From assembly GCF_005234135.1 (NCBI RefSeq), contig NZ_CP039964.1:248001-312000 (forward strand): DNA of 64,000 bases. Direction: 5' to 3'. A program made the translations under genes and the position numbers. The stretch comes from Pseudorhodobacter turbinis. GTDB taxonomy: Bacteria; Pseudomonadota; Alphaproteobacteria; Rhodobacterales; Rhodobacteraceae. The stretch's first letter is position 1; every line of letters starts with the position of its first letter. The notes below the pieces were generated by a model. That model was not told the DNA's origin and did not search any database. It saw nothing but the letters and a program-made list of their open reading frames with translations. Of this stretch, positions 53,661-62,903 are shown in pieces.

Positions 53661-54485
53661 ATGACCGACCTGCCACTTTTGGGGGCTGCCATACCCAATG
53701 ATGCGCTTGAGACACTGCAAGGATTTATCCTTGAAGAAAACCGTGATCTGGAAATTCAGGATTTCATCGATTGCGACCTTCTGAACGGTGACTGGAAAAC
53801 TGTGGCGGACCGGACCCGTAGCCTCTTGGCCGGGTATAGCGGGCGTCTCGGTATTCACGGACCATTTTGGGGGCTGAACATCGCGAGCCCGGATTCGGAA
53901 ATGCGCGCGCTGAACCGTCGCAAGCATCTTCAGGGTATCGAGGTTTGCGAATATCTTGGTGCCACCCAAATGGTGATCCACAGCCCCTATACGACATGGA
54001 GCTTTAACAATCTGGACAACGCGCCGGATCGCAAGGAATACGACCGTTTACTTGAAAACTGCCATGACACGATGGCGGCAGTGGTCAAACGTGCCGAAGA
54101 CTGCGGCGTTACCATGGTGATCGAGAATATCGAGGATATCGACCCGGATATCCGCTGCATCTTGGCCGATAACTTCAACTCGCCCGCTATGGCTGTATCG
54201 ATTGATACAGGGCATGCGCATTACGCCCATGGCACCAATGGCGCGCCGCCCGTGGATTACTATGTCCGCCGCGCTGGCAATCACCTGCAGCACATCCATT
54301 TGCAGGATGCTGACGGCTATGCCGACCGCCACTGGGCCATCGGGGAGGGTACTATCCGCTGGCCATCGGTTTTCCGGGCTCTCTCGGAATTCAACAGCCA
54401 GCCCCGGCTAATCCTTGAACTGCGAGACAAGGCCAACATCCTGCCATCGGTTGCCTATCTGAAATCGCTCGGCCTTGCACGATGA
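53661..54485 (+). CDS. Sugar phosphate isomerase/epimerase-like TIM-barrel protein
   Basis: A 274-residue protein of the xylose-isomerase-like AP-endonuclease 2 fold: GRLGIHGPFWGLN, ATQMVIHSPYTTW, VTMVIENIEDIDPD with a metal Glu, MAVSIDTGHAHYAHG with Asp and His, HLQHIHLQDADGYADRHWAI with His, and RLILELRD with Glu. Metal-binding residues are all at expected places. Isomerase or epimerase on a sugar or polyol; specific substrate unknown. It follows the HAD gene by 30 bases, same operon. Confidence 0.85.
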   Translation: MTDLPLLGAAIPNDALETLQGFILEENRDLEIQDFIDCDLLNGDWKTVADRTRSLLAGYSGRLGIHGPFWGLNIASPDSEMRALNRRKHLQGIEVCEYLGATQMVIHSPYTTWSFNNLDNAPDRKEYDRLLENCHDTMAAVVKRAEDCGVTMVIENIEDIDPDIRCILADNFNSPAMAVSIDTGHAHYAHGTNGAPPVDYYVRRAGNHLQHIHLQDADGYADRHWAIGEGTIRWPSVFRALSEFNSQPRLILELRDKANILPSVAYLKSLGLAR

Positions 54486-54884
54486 GCAATCGGCGTGGCT
54501 GAATGTTGAGCGGCCTGCTTGCGAAGAGTGTCGATACAGATCTTTGCCGGTTTGGAAAGCGCCTGCGTTGCTGGAAGGACAAGTTTCAGCCTGCAGGCGC
54601 TGAAGGGGCGGACCTCAAGGTCCGTGTCGGAATAGGCCTCTGCCGTAAGGGTATCCATGATGCCCCCCCATGCCGCCAGCCGCAAGATTGCAAAACGGGT
54701 TGGCCTGCCATACGGACACGCAGGATGTACCGCTGTGGGATTATGATCCCGAAACATCTAGGGCGCTTTTGGCCGCGGCGGGCAATCCGACGAGTTCACC
54801 TTTGATCTTTACGCCTTATTAAAAAAAACCTTTGACGGGCGCGATCGCATTATGGGGCCTGCGGGGGGCCTCATGCCGAAGGTG
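54486..54884. other. Debris including a solute-binding-protein scrap
   Basis: At about 54711-54826 the plus strand reads PLWDYDPETSRALLAAAGNP and LIFTPY, a fragment of a peptide-type solute-binding protein, ended by a stop. A minus-strand frame from ATG 54656 (MDTLTAEAYSDTDLEVRPFS, 67 codons) behind a G-rich stretch is unidentified. No other feature is seen. Confidence 0.35.
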
Positions 54885-56357
54885 TCAACGAAACAGTGGA
54901 TAGCTTGGTGGGAACATCTCGTTCAAGGGGGGCTGCCCCCAAGTGCGTTCAGGGTATTTCTTTTGCAATTCGTCAAACTGTGCCTGAACGCGGACGCGAT
55001 CCTTGGGCATGTCCATCGTTGGCACCTGTCCGTCGCGCATTGAAAGCCTCCCGTCGACAAAGACCGCCTTTGTCACGCGTCCCGTTGCCCCAAGGATCAG
55101 GGTGCGGATAGGGTCCACTTGCGGGGCCATTAGCGCGTCAGACATGTCGAAGATTGCGATATCGGCCTTTGCATCCGTTTGCAGCCGCCCAAGATCGGGT
55201 CGGCCAAGCGCTGCCGCCCCGCCAAGCGTCGCCGCGTTGAACAGGTGTTCCGGCGCGGTGTCGGTCTGGCTGTCACCTGCCATGCGGGCCATCATCACGC
55301 CGACTGCCATATTCAGCACCATGTCGGGTGGTGCCGTGTCTGTGCCCATGCCGATGTTGATGCCCATTTCGCGCAGTTTGCCAAAGGACCGCAGCATCGC
55401 GCCAGAGCGTGCAAAGACCAGCGGGCAATGGGCGACCGTTACGCCATGCTCGGCATAAAGGTGCAGGTCCTCTTCGGTGGCAAAGGTCGCGTGCGGGGCG
55501 ATCAGGCGGTTGTTCAGCGCGTTGAAGCTGGCAAGCCATTGCGGAGAGGTGGTGCCGTGCAGGGACTGGACAGTGTCGCGTTCCATCTGGCCCTGCGCCA
55601 TGTGCAGGCGGACGGGGGTGTCCAGATCATTCGCGGCGGCCATGGTGCGGGTCAGCAGGGCTTTCGTGCAGGTTTCTACCCGGTCAGGGGCCAGCATTCC
55701 TTGCACCAATCCGCCAAAACGTCCGGCCTGCGCTTTGACAAATGCAATTGCGTCATCAAGGCCTGCAAGTCCGCGCGGCTCGTCAAACTGTGGTTCCAGA
55801 ACGCCGGGCGCGGTGCAAACCATACCGCCCGACCGGTAAGCCGGGCCAAGCCAGACCCGCAGACCCAGATCCCCTGCAGCTTGAGCGGCAGCGTCAAATT
55901 CCGCGACCGTCTCTCCCCATTCACGATAGAACAGCGAGGCAATGGGAAGCGCCGAGGTGATGCCGTTGCACAAAAGCTGCGCAAAGCTGAATCGCTTTTG
56001 AAAGGCAAGCTCTTCTTGTGAATACATCTCATAGGGGCCGCGGTCGACATAGCTTTGCGGCCAGACGCGCCCCTTGGCCCAGGCCGGGCCGCAATCGACG
56101 CCAAGCGTTGTGGTGTCAAGATCCGACAAGGCATCAAGGTCAATCAGCCCCGGAGAAATCAGGACGTTGCCAAGGTCGATGCGCCGCGCCACCTCGCCAT
56201 CAAACCGCGGGCCGACATAAAGGATGCGGTCATTTTCAAACACCAGCTCGCCATTTTCCAGCAGCCGGTGGCTTCCATCCTGGTGGCCGACAATCCAGCG
56301 GGCGGTCAGGGAGGTGCGGCCTTGCGGGCGTTCGCCAAGGGTCAAGTCAGCAAGCAT
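54885..56357 (-). CDS. Amidohydrolase-superfamily protein without the canonical HxH
   Basis: A 490-residue protein of the chlorohydrolase/cytosine-deaminase-like group: N-terminal beta domain, then ISPGLIDLDALSDLDTTT where the usual His-x-His of the metal site is replaced by Asp-Ala, VRLHMAQG, IAPHATFATEEDLHLYAEHG, VTVAHCPLVFARSG and GTDTAPPDMVLNMAVGVMMA with the Asp. A distinct subgroup with this DLDAL motif exists, so it may still be active with another metal arrangement. Start at 56357 overlaps the upstream stop by one base (TAATG) and has GGAGG in front. Last gene of the operon. Confidence 0.83.
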   Translation of the reverse strand: MLADLTLGERPQGRTSLTARWIVGHQDGSHRLLENGELVFENDRILYVGPRFDGEVARRIDLGNVLISPGLIDLDALSDLDTTTLGVDCGPAWAKGRVWPQSYVDRGPYEMYSQEELAFQKRFSFAQLLCNGITSALPIASLFYREWGETVAEFDAAAQAAGDLGLRVWLGPAYRSGGMVCTAPGVLEPQFDEPRGLAGLDDAIAFVKAQAGRFGGLVQGMLAPDRVETCTKALLTRTMAAANDLDTPVRLHMAQGQMERDTVQSLHGTTSPQWLASFNALNNRLIAPHATFATEEDLHLYAEHGVTVAHCPLVFARSGAMLRSFGKLREMGINIGMGTDTAPPDMVLNMAVGVMMARMAGDSQTDTAPEHLFNAATLGGAAALGRPDLGRLQTDAKADIAIFDMSDALMAPQVDPIRTLILGATGRVTKAVFVDGRLSMRDGQVPTMDMPKDRVRVQAQFDELQKKYPERTWGQPPLNEMFPPSYPLFR

Positions 56358-57550
56358 TATGGGGCCTCCATTACGGGTTTTCCGTTCCGGCCGGTGATGC
56401 GACCACCTTTTACTGTCAGGGCGACGGGACCGCCCGCAGCGATTGCCTCGGCCAATGTCAAGCCTGTGATCAGCGCCAGATCGGCGTTGCATCCGGTCTC
56501 GACGCCGTGGCCTACCACGTCCATCACAGCCGCGCCGCCGGTGGAACAAACTGCCAGTGCCACGGCCAGATCGGCATCGGATCGCATGTTGTTCTTTTGG
56601 GCGACGATCCGCGCGCGGTCCAACATATCCGGACGGTTCCAGGGGTTCCAGGTGTCCAGAACGCCGTCACATCCGGCCCCCATACGCAGACCGGCCCCCA
56701 GAACGCGTTTCACCGCAGGCACCGCGCTTGAGGGGGCGCCGGTGGTCAGGATGGCCACATCCTGATCGGCAAGGGCAGCCAGGAGCGCCTCGACGCGGTT
56801 CCAGTCTTCCATCCCCAGACAGAAGGCATGGCTGATTGCGACCTTGCCCTTCATGCCAAGCGCCCGCGTGCGCTCTAGGATCAGCTCGGTCGAGAACGCG
56901 CCAAGGGTGCCGCCTTCGTGCAAATGGATGTCGATACCCTTGCCGTGTTTCTCGGCCAGACCGAAGATCGTATCCAGATGCCCCTTGGGATCATGATCAA
57001 TGTTGCATGGGTCCAGCCCCCCAATCAGATCGGCACCGAGCGCCAGAGCCTGATCCAGCAATTCGGCCGTGCCGGGGCGGATCATCAGGCCGGATTGCGG
57101 AAAGGCGACGATTTCGATTTCCACAATGTCGCGCAACGCCTCGCGGGTTTGTATCACACCCTCGATTGCGGCAAGGTCGTTTTCCGTGTCTACATCCACA
57201 TGGCTGCGGATATGGGTTATGCCATTTCCGGCAAGGGCCAAGGCGTGGCGCATGGATTGGCGAAAAGGATCATGGTTGAGGCGACGACGTTCGGCGCGCT
57301 CGTTGTCGATCATGGCGCGCAGGTCGGTGCCGACCGCGTTTTCATACCAGCCCATGCCCATCAGCGTCTTGTCCAGATGGGTATGCGCCTCTACCAGACC
57401 GGGAATGGCGATGGCACCCTTGGCATCTTCGACCGGCACGCCGGGGGCATCTATGCCCGAGGAGACCGCATCAATACGGCCGCCCCGGATCAGCATATCT
57501 GTGGGGGCCGCACCCATGGGGCGAAGGTTTCGGATAAGTAGATCTGTCAT
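56357..57550 (-). CDS. Cytosine-deaminase-like amidohydrolase
   Basis: A 397-residue metal hydrolase: IPGLVEAHTHLDKTLMGMGW (HxHxDK), ITHIRSHVDVDTENDLAAIE, KGIDIHLHEGGTLGAFSTEL with the His and Glu, KVAISHAFCLGMEDWN and GAGCDGVLDTWNPWNRPDML with the Asp. All catalytic residues of CodA-type enzymes are present; substrate may be a cyclic amide or aminated heterocycle. ATG at 57550 overlaps the racemase stop (ATGA) with GGAGG upstream. Acts in the cytosol. Confidence 0.88.
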   Translation of the reverse strand: MTDLLIRNLRPMGAAPTDMLIRGGRIDAVSSGIDAPGVPVEDAKGAIAIPGLVEAHTHLDKTLMGMGWYENAVGTDLRAMIDNERAERRRLNHDPFRQSMRHALALAGNGITHIRSHVDVDTENDLAAIEGVIQTREALRDIVEIEIVAFPQSGLMIRPGTAELLDQALALGADLIGGLDPCNIDHDPKGHLDTIFGLAEKHGKGIDIHLHEGGTLGAFSTELILERTRALGMKGKVAISHAFCLGMEDWNRVEALLAALADQDVAILTTGAPSSAVPAVKRVLGAGLRMGAGCDGVLDTWNPWNRPDMLDRARIVAQKNNMRSDADLAVALAVCSTGGAAVMDVVGHGVETGCNADLALITGLTLAEAIAAGGPVALTVKGGRITGRNGKPVMEAP

Positions 57551-58275
57551 GCGGCCTCCGGGGCGAAGCCCCCTGTTTTGGCGCGCGGCCACGCGTAGCC
57601 GCCCAGTTTTGATGTCCGGTACCCCATGCCGATCAGGGCTTCTGCATTCCTGACGGCTGCTGTGACACCATCAATCACCGGCACGCCGGTCTCTTCGGTC
57701 AGCCTTTCGCACATTTCGGCCATTCCGGCACAGCCAAGGACAATGGCCTCTGCCCCGTCTTGATCGCGTGCGGCCCGGATCTCGGCCACAAGCAAGGCAT
57801 AGGAATCTTCGGGGTTTTCGTCCAGCGCCAACACGGGCAGGTCAATGGCGCGCACACGGCGGCAACGGCGGCCTGCGCCATAGCTCTCGACCAGATCCTC
57901 GATGATCGGAACGGAGCGTTGGAGTGTTGTTATGACCGAGAACCGTGCCGCGAGTGTCACTGCGACCTGAACTGCTGCCTGACATATTCCGATCACGGGG
58001 GCTGCCGCGACCTCTCGGGCGGCAGAAAGGCCGGGGTCGTCAAAACAGGCGATGACATGGGCCTTGGCGCCCCGTGCCTCGGCGGTGCGGATGGCGGCGA
58101 GCATGGCGGGAACGGCCAGCGCCTCATCGGCATAACCTTCGATGGAGACGGGGGTGCCGGTTGCGGTTACAAGATCGATCTCGGTTCCTGTACTTGCCGC
58201 GCGCTGTGCTGCCCGGCCAATTTGGGCGGTCATGGACACAGTAGAATTGGGATTGATGACATGAATACGCATCAT
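57547..58275 (-). CDS. Asp/Glu/hydantoin racemase-family protein
   Basis: A 242-residue enzyme: MRIHVINPNSTVSMTAQIGR, AKAHVIACFDDPGLSAAREV with the first catalytic Cys, AEAIVLGCAGMAEMCERLTE with the second, and PVIDGVTAAVRNAEAL. Two Cys residues are the general acid/base pair in racemases; hydantoin racemase is the nearest description. Start overlaps the flavin reductase stop. Confidence 0.88.
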   Translation of the reverse strand: MMRIHVINPNSTVSMTAQIGRAAQRAASTGTEIDLVTATGTPVSIEGYADEALAVPAMLAAIRTAEARGAKAHVIACFDDPGLSAAREVAAAPVIGICQAAVQVAVTLAARFSVITTLQRSVPIIEDLVESYGAGRRCRRVRAIDLPVLALDENPEDSYALLVAEIRAARDQDGAEAIVLGCAGMAEMCERLTEETGVPVIDGVTAAVRNAEALIGMGYRTSKLGGYAWPRAKTGGFAPEAA

Positions 58276-58925
58276 TTCCCGCTTTCCTTTGGCGGCGTCA
58301 GCTGTGCGGCCTCCAAAGCGGCTGCGCCTTCGGGTTTAAGCAGTTCGAACTGGCGGTCTGCGACGATGTAGCTATCGGCATGCAGCCGCGCGATGGGCTG
58401 GTACACATCGGGGTTCACATAGCGACCCTGTGGGTCAAGACAATCGTCGCGCACCGTCATTTCAACAACTTCGCCCAGAATAATCGCTCGGTTCGGGAAG
58501 TCGATAATCCGCTCCACCCGGCATTCCATCGCGCAAGGTGTGCGCTCAAGATAGGTGGCGTCGATCTGGCGGCAGGGGGCCGTCGCCAGACCCGCGAAGG
58601 AGGGTTCATCAACATCGGGGGCAAAGTTGATGCCGCATAGGATCATCGCATCCGCAATCTCCATATCCACCATATTAACGCAGAATTCCTGCGTGCGGCG
58701 AATATTGACCAGCGTGTCTTTCTCATTGCCGTCACCGCGCTTTTGGATGCCCAGAATGACAATGGCGGGATCTTGTGAGAAGACGTTGAAAAAGCTCATC
58801 GGGGCGGCATTGGCATGGCCCGCCTGTGAGCGGGTGGTGACAAGTGCGATGGGGCGGGGCCCGACGAAGTTTGTCAGCAGGCGATAGCGGTCCTGCGGGG
58901 GCAGGCGGGTGAAGTCGAAATCCAT
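58272..58925 (-). CDS. Flavin-reductase-like (FMN-binding split-barrel) protein
   Basis: A 217-residue protein: YRLLTNFVGPRPIALVTTRS, NAAPMSFFNVFSQDPAIVIL, DTLVNIRRTQEFCVNMVD. It belongs to the flavoredoxin/flavin reductase family and may give reduced FMN to a monooxygenase or reduce a substrate itself. In an operon of hydrolases and a peptide-type transporter its role is unknown. Its start touches the ATPase gene stop. Confidence 0.85.
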   Translation of the reverse strand: MDFDFTRLPPQDRYRLLTNFVGPRPIALVTTRSQAGHANAAPMSFFNVFSQDPAIVILGIQKRGDGNEKDTLVNIRRTQEFCVNMVDMEIADAMILCGINFAPDVDEPSFAGLATAPCRQIDATYLERTPCAMECRVERIIDFPNRAIILGEVVEMTVRDDCLDPQGRYVNPDVYQPIARLHADSYIVADRQFELLKPEGAAALEAAQLTPPKESGK

Positions 58926-59944
58926 TATACAGCCTTTTGCAGCGGAGGAATGTTGGCGCGGCCCTCTTCAACGGCGTGGCAGCGAACATTGGCTGTGCCA
59001 CGCGCCAGAAAGTCAGGAACCTCGGTCCGGCACCGATCATTCGCCAGTGGGCAACGCGGGTTGAAGTGGCAGCCCTTGGGCGGCGTGATCGGGTTTGGCA
59101 CCTCGCCCGCGGGGCGGTCGAGGTCGCGATGTGCCATGGTGATATCGGGCACGGTTTCCAGCAACAGCCGGGTATAGGGGTGTTGTGGGTTCGCAAATAT
59201 CTGGTCGGCCGGCGCAAGTTCCACCAAACGGCCCAAATACATCACACCGATATAGTCGGATATGTAGTTCACGACAGCAAGGTCATGGCTGATGAACAGA
59301 TAGGTCAGCCCCAGCTCGCGCTGCAACTCTCGCATAAGGTTCAGGATTTGGGCCTGAACCGAGACATCCAGCGCCGAGGTCGGCTCATCGCAGACCAGAA
59401 ATTCGGGCTTGGTTGATATGGCCCGCGCAATAGAGATACGCTGCCTTTGGCCACCGGAAAATTCATGCGGAAACTTTTCACCATCTGTCGCCGAAAGGCC
59501 GACAAATTCCAGCAGCCGGTCAACCTCTTTGCGCCGCTCGGTCGGGTCGGGGTGGGTGCCGAAACTTTTCATCGGTTCGGCAATGATACGCGCCACGCGC
59601 CAGCGCGGATTCAGACTGGCATAGGGATCTTGAAAGATCATCTGCATCCTGCGACGCACCGCGGGCGGTTGTCCCGCTGTGGTGCCCGACAGTTCGTTCC
59701 CGTCGAAATTGATGCTGCCGGTCGAGGGGCGCGTCAGCCCCATCAAAAGTTTGGCCACGGTGGATTTACCACAGCCGGATTCGCCGACAAGGCTAAGCGT
59801 CGTGCCGCGTTCAATCGAAAATTCAACACCATCCACCGCATGGACGAATTTGCGCTCCCCGCCAGAGAGGATGCGGTTGAGGTAGGGTTGTGACAGGTCA
59901 AAGGATTTCTTTAACCCGGAAACAGTCAGAAGTGGCGCGGTCAT
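58925..59944 (-). CDS. Peptide-type ABC transporter ATPase (DppF/OppF type)
   Basis: A 339-residue ATPase: LVGESGCGKSTVAKLLMGL (Walker A), FSGGQRQRISIARAISTKPE (signature), FLVCDEPTSALDVSVQAQIL (Walker B, D-loop), LFISHDLAVVNY (H-loop), and the C-terminal oligopeptide-transporter extension with CHFNPRCPLANDRC. Pairs with the DppD-type ATPase. The start at 59944 overlaps the DppD stop; the longer frame from 60022 is rejected. Confidence 0.93.
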   Translation of the reverse strand: MTAPLLTVSGLKKSFDLSQPYLNRILSGGERKFVHAVDGVEFSIERGTTLSLVGESGCGKSTVAKLLMGLTRPSTGSINFDGNELSGTTAGQPPAVRRRMQMIFQDPYASLNPRWRVARIIAEPMKSFGTHPDPTERRKEVDRLLEFVGLSATDGEKFPHEFSGGQRQRISIARAISTKPEFLVCDEPTSALDVSVQAQILNLMRELQRELGLTYLFISHDLAVVNYISDYIGVMYLGRLVELAPADQIFANPQHPYTRLLLETVPDITMAHRDLDRPAGEVPNPITPPKGCHFNPRCPLANDRCRTEVPDFLARGTANVRCHAVEEGRANIPPLQKAV

Positions 59945-60909
59945 GCGGGGACTCCTTCGGTCAGGTGGCAGGCAACAGATTTGGTCTTCGTGCCTGACAG
60001 TTCCGGACGCTGTTGCGAACAAATCTCCATCCGGTGGGGACAGCGCGGACCAAAGGCGCAGCCTTCGGGACGTGCATTGGGGCGCGGCATCGCGCCGTCA
60101 ATCTGCGACAGGATGTCCGGCCGGGGGCCGATCCGCGGGATAGAGGCCATCAAACCTGCGGTATAGGGGTGTTTGGGGGCGGTAAGCACCTCTGTCACGG
60201 TGCCGATTTCCACAATCCGGCCGGAATACATAACGGCAACCCGGTCAGCTGTTTCGGCAATGACCCCCATATCATGGGTCACCAGCACAACGGCAACACC
60301 CGTTTCCCGCGCAAGCTTGCGCAAAAGCGCGATGATCTGGGCTTGCACGCTGACGTCAAGCGCGGTCGTCGGCTCATCCGCGATCACGAGCTGGGGTTCG
60401 GCGCAAAGTGCGAGGGCGATGACCACGCGCTGACGCATCCCGCCTGAATACTGGTGCGGATATGTATCGATGCGAGCCTCGGGGGCGGGAATGCCAACAC
60501 GGCGCAGCCAGTCGATTGCACGGGTCCGTGCCTCGGCCTTCGAGAGTTTCAGATGGGTCTGGATGGTCTCGATAAGCTGTTCGCCCACGGTCAGCACAGG
60601 ATTGAGGCTGGTCAGCGGATCTTGAAAAATCGCCCCAATCTTGCGGCCCCGGATACGGCGCATTGCCTCTGGCGGAAGGGTGTCGATGCGGCTGCCTTCC
60701 AGCCGGATCTCTCCCTTGGTGATACGGCCGGGCGGTTCGATCAGGCCGATGATCGCAGCACCGGTCATCGATTTTCCGGCACCACTTTCCCCAACCATGC
60801 CCAGAATCTCGCCCGGGGAAACCGAAAGGGATACATCTTCGATTGCGTTTACCACGCCACTGCGCCCGGGAAAGGAAACGGTCAGATTTTCGACGGTCAA
60901 TAGGGTCAT
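59941..60909 (-). CDS. Peptide-type ABC transporter ATPase (DppD/OppD type)
   Basis: A 322-residue ATPase: GMVGESGAGKSMTGAAIIGL (Walker A), YSGGMRQRVVIALALCAEPQ (signature), LVIADEPTTALDVSVQAQII (Walker B), LVTHDMGVIAETADRVAVMY and the C-terminal CAFGPRCPHRMEIC cysteine cluster. All motifs intact. Drives import with DppF, DppB and DppC-type subunits. Six bases separate it from the permease upstream. Confidence 0.93.
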   Translation of the reverse strand: MTLLTVENLTVSFPGRSGVVNAIEDVSLSVSPGEILGMVGESGAGKSMTGAAIIGLIEPPGRITKGEIRLEGSRIDTLPPEAMRRIRGRKIGAIFQDPLTSLNPVLTVGEQLIETIQTHLKLSKAEARTRAIDWLRRVGIPAPEARIDTYPHQYSGGMRQRVVIALALCAEPQLVIADEPTTALDVSVQAQIIALLRKLARETGVAVVLVTHDMGVIAETADRVAVMYSGRIVEIGTVTEVLTAPKHPYTAGLMASIPRIGPRPDILSQIDGAMPRPNARPEGCAFGPRCPHRMEICSQQRPELSGTKTKSVACHLTEGVPA

Positions 60910-60915
60910 GGCGGT

Positions 60916-61833
60916 CTACCTCAGTTTCGGGTTCAGCGCGTCGCGCAGCCAGTCGCCCAGCAGGTTGACAGCAAGAACAAGGATGACGAGCACGACGGAC
61001 GGAAAGATCACCACCCACCACACGCCGGAAAACAGATATTCATTGCCAATTCGGATCAATGTCCCGAGCGACGGCTGTGTGGCCGGCATGCCGACCCCCA
61101 GAAAGGACAGGGTGGCCTCGGTCAGAACGGCCATGCCAAGATTTATCGTGGCGATCACCAGAACGGGGCCAAGCACATTGGGAAGGATATGCTGGATCAT
61201 GATCCCCGAGCCGGAAACACCGTTGATCCGCGCGGCCTGCACATATTCCTTTTGGCGCTCAACCATGGTGGAGCCGCGCACGGTACGGGCATATTGCACC
61301 CAGTTTGTGAGGCCGATCGCAAGGATCATGACCCAGATAGCGGCATCGGCATGTTGTTCGGGCGGCAAGACACCCCGCGCAACCCCGTTGACCAACAGCG
61401 CCACAAGGATTGCCGGAAAGCTGAGCAAAATGTCGGCCACACGCATGATGGCCCCATCGACCATTCCGCCCAGAAAACCGCCCAACAGCCCAAGCGAAAT
61501 GCCCAGAGCTGCCGCCAGTGCCACGCTGGCAAAGCCCACGATCAGCGACAGGCGTAACCCGTATAGAATAGAAGAGTAGAGATCGCGCGCTTGTTGGTCG
61601 GTGCCCAGCAAATAGCGCGGGTCTCCGCCCTCTACCCATGCGGGGGGAAGTTCGCTGTCCAGCAAGAAGAGTTGCGAAATATCATAGGGGTTCTGCGTTG
61701 CCAGCATGGGCGCAAACAGGGCCGCTGCGAACAGCGCAATAAGGATCAGGCAGGAAATCCGTGCGGTCCAGGATTTGCGAAAGCTCCATGCAATGTCGCT
61801 TTCATACAGGCGGGATAGGGTTGTGGTTGTCAT
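60916..61833 (-). CDS. Peptide-type ABC transporter permease (DppC type)
   Basis: A 305-residue inner-membrane protein with six segments, the first at about 20-42 (ISCLILIALFAAALFAPMLA). YLLGTDQQARDLYSSILYGL and the EAA loop EYVQAARINGVSGSGIMIQH ILPN are typical. The ATG at 61833 follows GGGGGA; the longer frame from 61932 would overlap the upstream permease gene and is rejected. Confidence 0.92.
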   Translation of the reverse strand: MTTTTLSRLYESDIAWSFRKSWTARISCLILIALFAAALFAPMLATQNPYDISQLFLLDSELPPAWVEGGDPRYLLGTDQQARDLYSSILYGLRLSLIVGFASVALAAALGISLGLLGGFLGGMVDGAIMRVADILLSFPAILVALLVNGVARGVLPPEQHADAAIWVMILAIGLTNWVQYARTVRGSTMVERQKEYVQAARINGVSGSGIMIQHILPNVLGPVLVIATINLGMAVLTEATLSFLGVGMPATQPSLGTLIRIGNEYLFSGVWWVVIFPSVVLVILVLAVNLLGDWLRDALNPKLR

Positions 61834-61846
61834 GATTTCCCCCGGA

Positions 61847-62830
61847 TCAATGCGCGGATTGCGCGTTATCGACACGCAGGCGCGGATCAAGCACAGCGTA
61901 CAGCAGGTCGACGGTGGTGTTGATGATGACAAAGATCAGGCTGACCAGCACCAGATAGGCCGCCATCACAGGCACGTCGCCAAAGCTGACAGCCTGAATG
62001 AACAGCGCCCCCATGCCCGGCCATTGGAAGACGGTTTCCGTGACAATCGCAAAGGCAATCAGCCCCCCCAGTTGCAGGCCAAAGATGGTGATCACGGGGA
62101 TCAGCGTGTTCTTGAGCGCGTGCCGAAAATTGATAGAGCGGTTCGTCAGCCCGCGCGCCTTGGCAAATTTGATGTAGTCGGTCCGCAGCACTTCCATCAT
62201 CTCGGCCCGCACCAATCGCATGATCAGGGTAAGTTGGAACAGGCACAGCATGAACGACGGCAATATCAGCGCCTTGAGCCCCGAGAGGGTCAGAAAGCCG
62301 GTGGACCACCAGCCGACATCAATCACCGTTCCCCGCCCGAAGGATGGCAACCACCCCAGCCAGACAGAAAAGACCAAGATCAACAGAATGCCGGTAACGA
62401 AGGTTGGCAGGGATATCCCGATCAGCGAAAGGAATTGCAAGCTCTGTGTGGAAAAACTGTTGGGTTTGAGCGCGGTCAGAATACCAAGGGGAATGCCAAG
62501 AAGCAGGGACAGGCCCGCGGCGACCAGAACCAGCTCAGCGGTGGCGGGGAAACGCTCGGACAGAAGGGTGGAGACGGGCCGGGCATTGCGCCAAGACAGG
62601 CCGAAATCCCCCGTTGCTGCGCGGCCGACAAACCGGCCGTATTGCACCCAGATGGGCTGGTCGAGGCCAAGACGTTCGCGCACGGCGTCGCGTTCCTCGG
62701 TCGTGGCATTCTCGGCCACCAATGAATTTACCGGGTCACCCATGAAACGAAACATCATGAAGGCGATCAAGGCAACGGCAAGCATCACGAAGACCGATTG
62801 TATAATCCGGCGGATGAGAAAGCCGAGCAT
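61847..62830 (-). CDS. Peptide-type ABC transporter permease (DppB type)
   Basis: A 327-residue inner-membrane protein. MLGFLIRRIIQSVFVMLAVA opens with the first membrane segment; RLGLDQPIWVQYGRFVGRAA, TGDFGLSW, and the EAA-type loop DYIKFAKARGLTNRSINFRH are diagnostic. Ends PRLRVDNAQSAH. Follows a hairpin after the solute-binding gene. Confidence 0.93.
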   Translation of the reverse strand: MLGFLIRRIIQSVFVMLAVALIAFMMFRFMGDPVNSLVAENATTEERDAVRERLGLDQPIWVQYGRFVGRAATGDFGLSWRNARPVSTLLSERFPATAELVLVAAGLSLLLGIPLGILTALKPNSFSTQSLQFLSLIGISLPTFVTGILLILVFSVWLGWLPSFGRGTVIDVGWWSTGFLTLSGLKALILPSFMLCLFQLTLIMRLVRAEMMEVLRTDYIKFAKARGLTNRSINFRHALKNTLIPVITIFGLQLGGLIAFAIVTETVFQWPGMGALFIQAVSFGDVPVMAAYLVLVSLIFVIINTTVDLLYAVLDPRLRVDNAQSAH

Positions 62831-62861
62831 GTGCAGTCCTTTCTGGGTCCATAGTTGGATT

Positions 62862-62896
62862 AAAAGGGGACCGGTGGTGTCGTATCACCAGTCCCC
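62862..62896 (-). terminator. Hairpin between solute-binding and permease genes
   Basis: On the minus strand GGGGAC-TGGTG / ATACGA / CACCA-CCGGTCCCC followed by TTTTA: a GC-rich stem of about 12 pairs with a short U run. Placed in the operon after the binding-protein stop, it could partly terminate transcription or protect the upstream mRNA so that binding protein exceeds permease. Confidence 0.65.
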
Positions 62897-62903
62897 AATG
62901 ATG

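Noticed and set aside
55179..57653. Plus-strand frames of 200-280 codons over the amidohydrolase genes
   Set aside because: Shadows of the two minus-strand amidohydrolases, which have overlapping starts and stops and good ribosome-binding sites.
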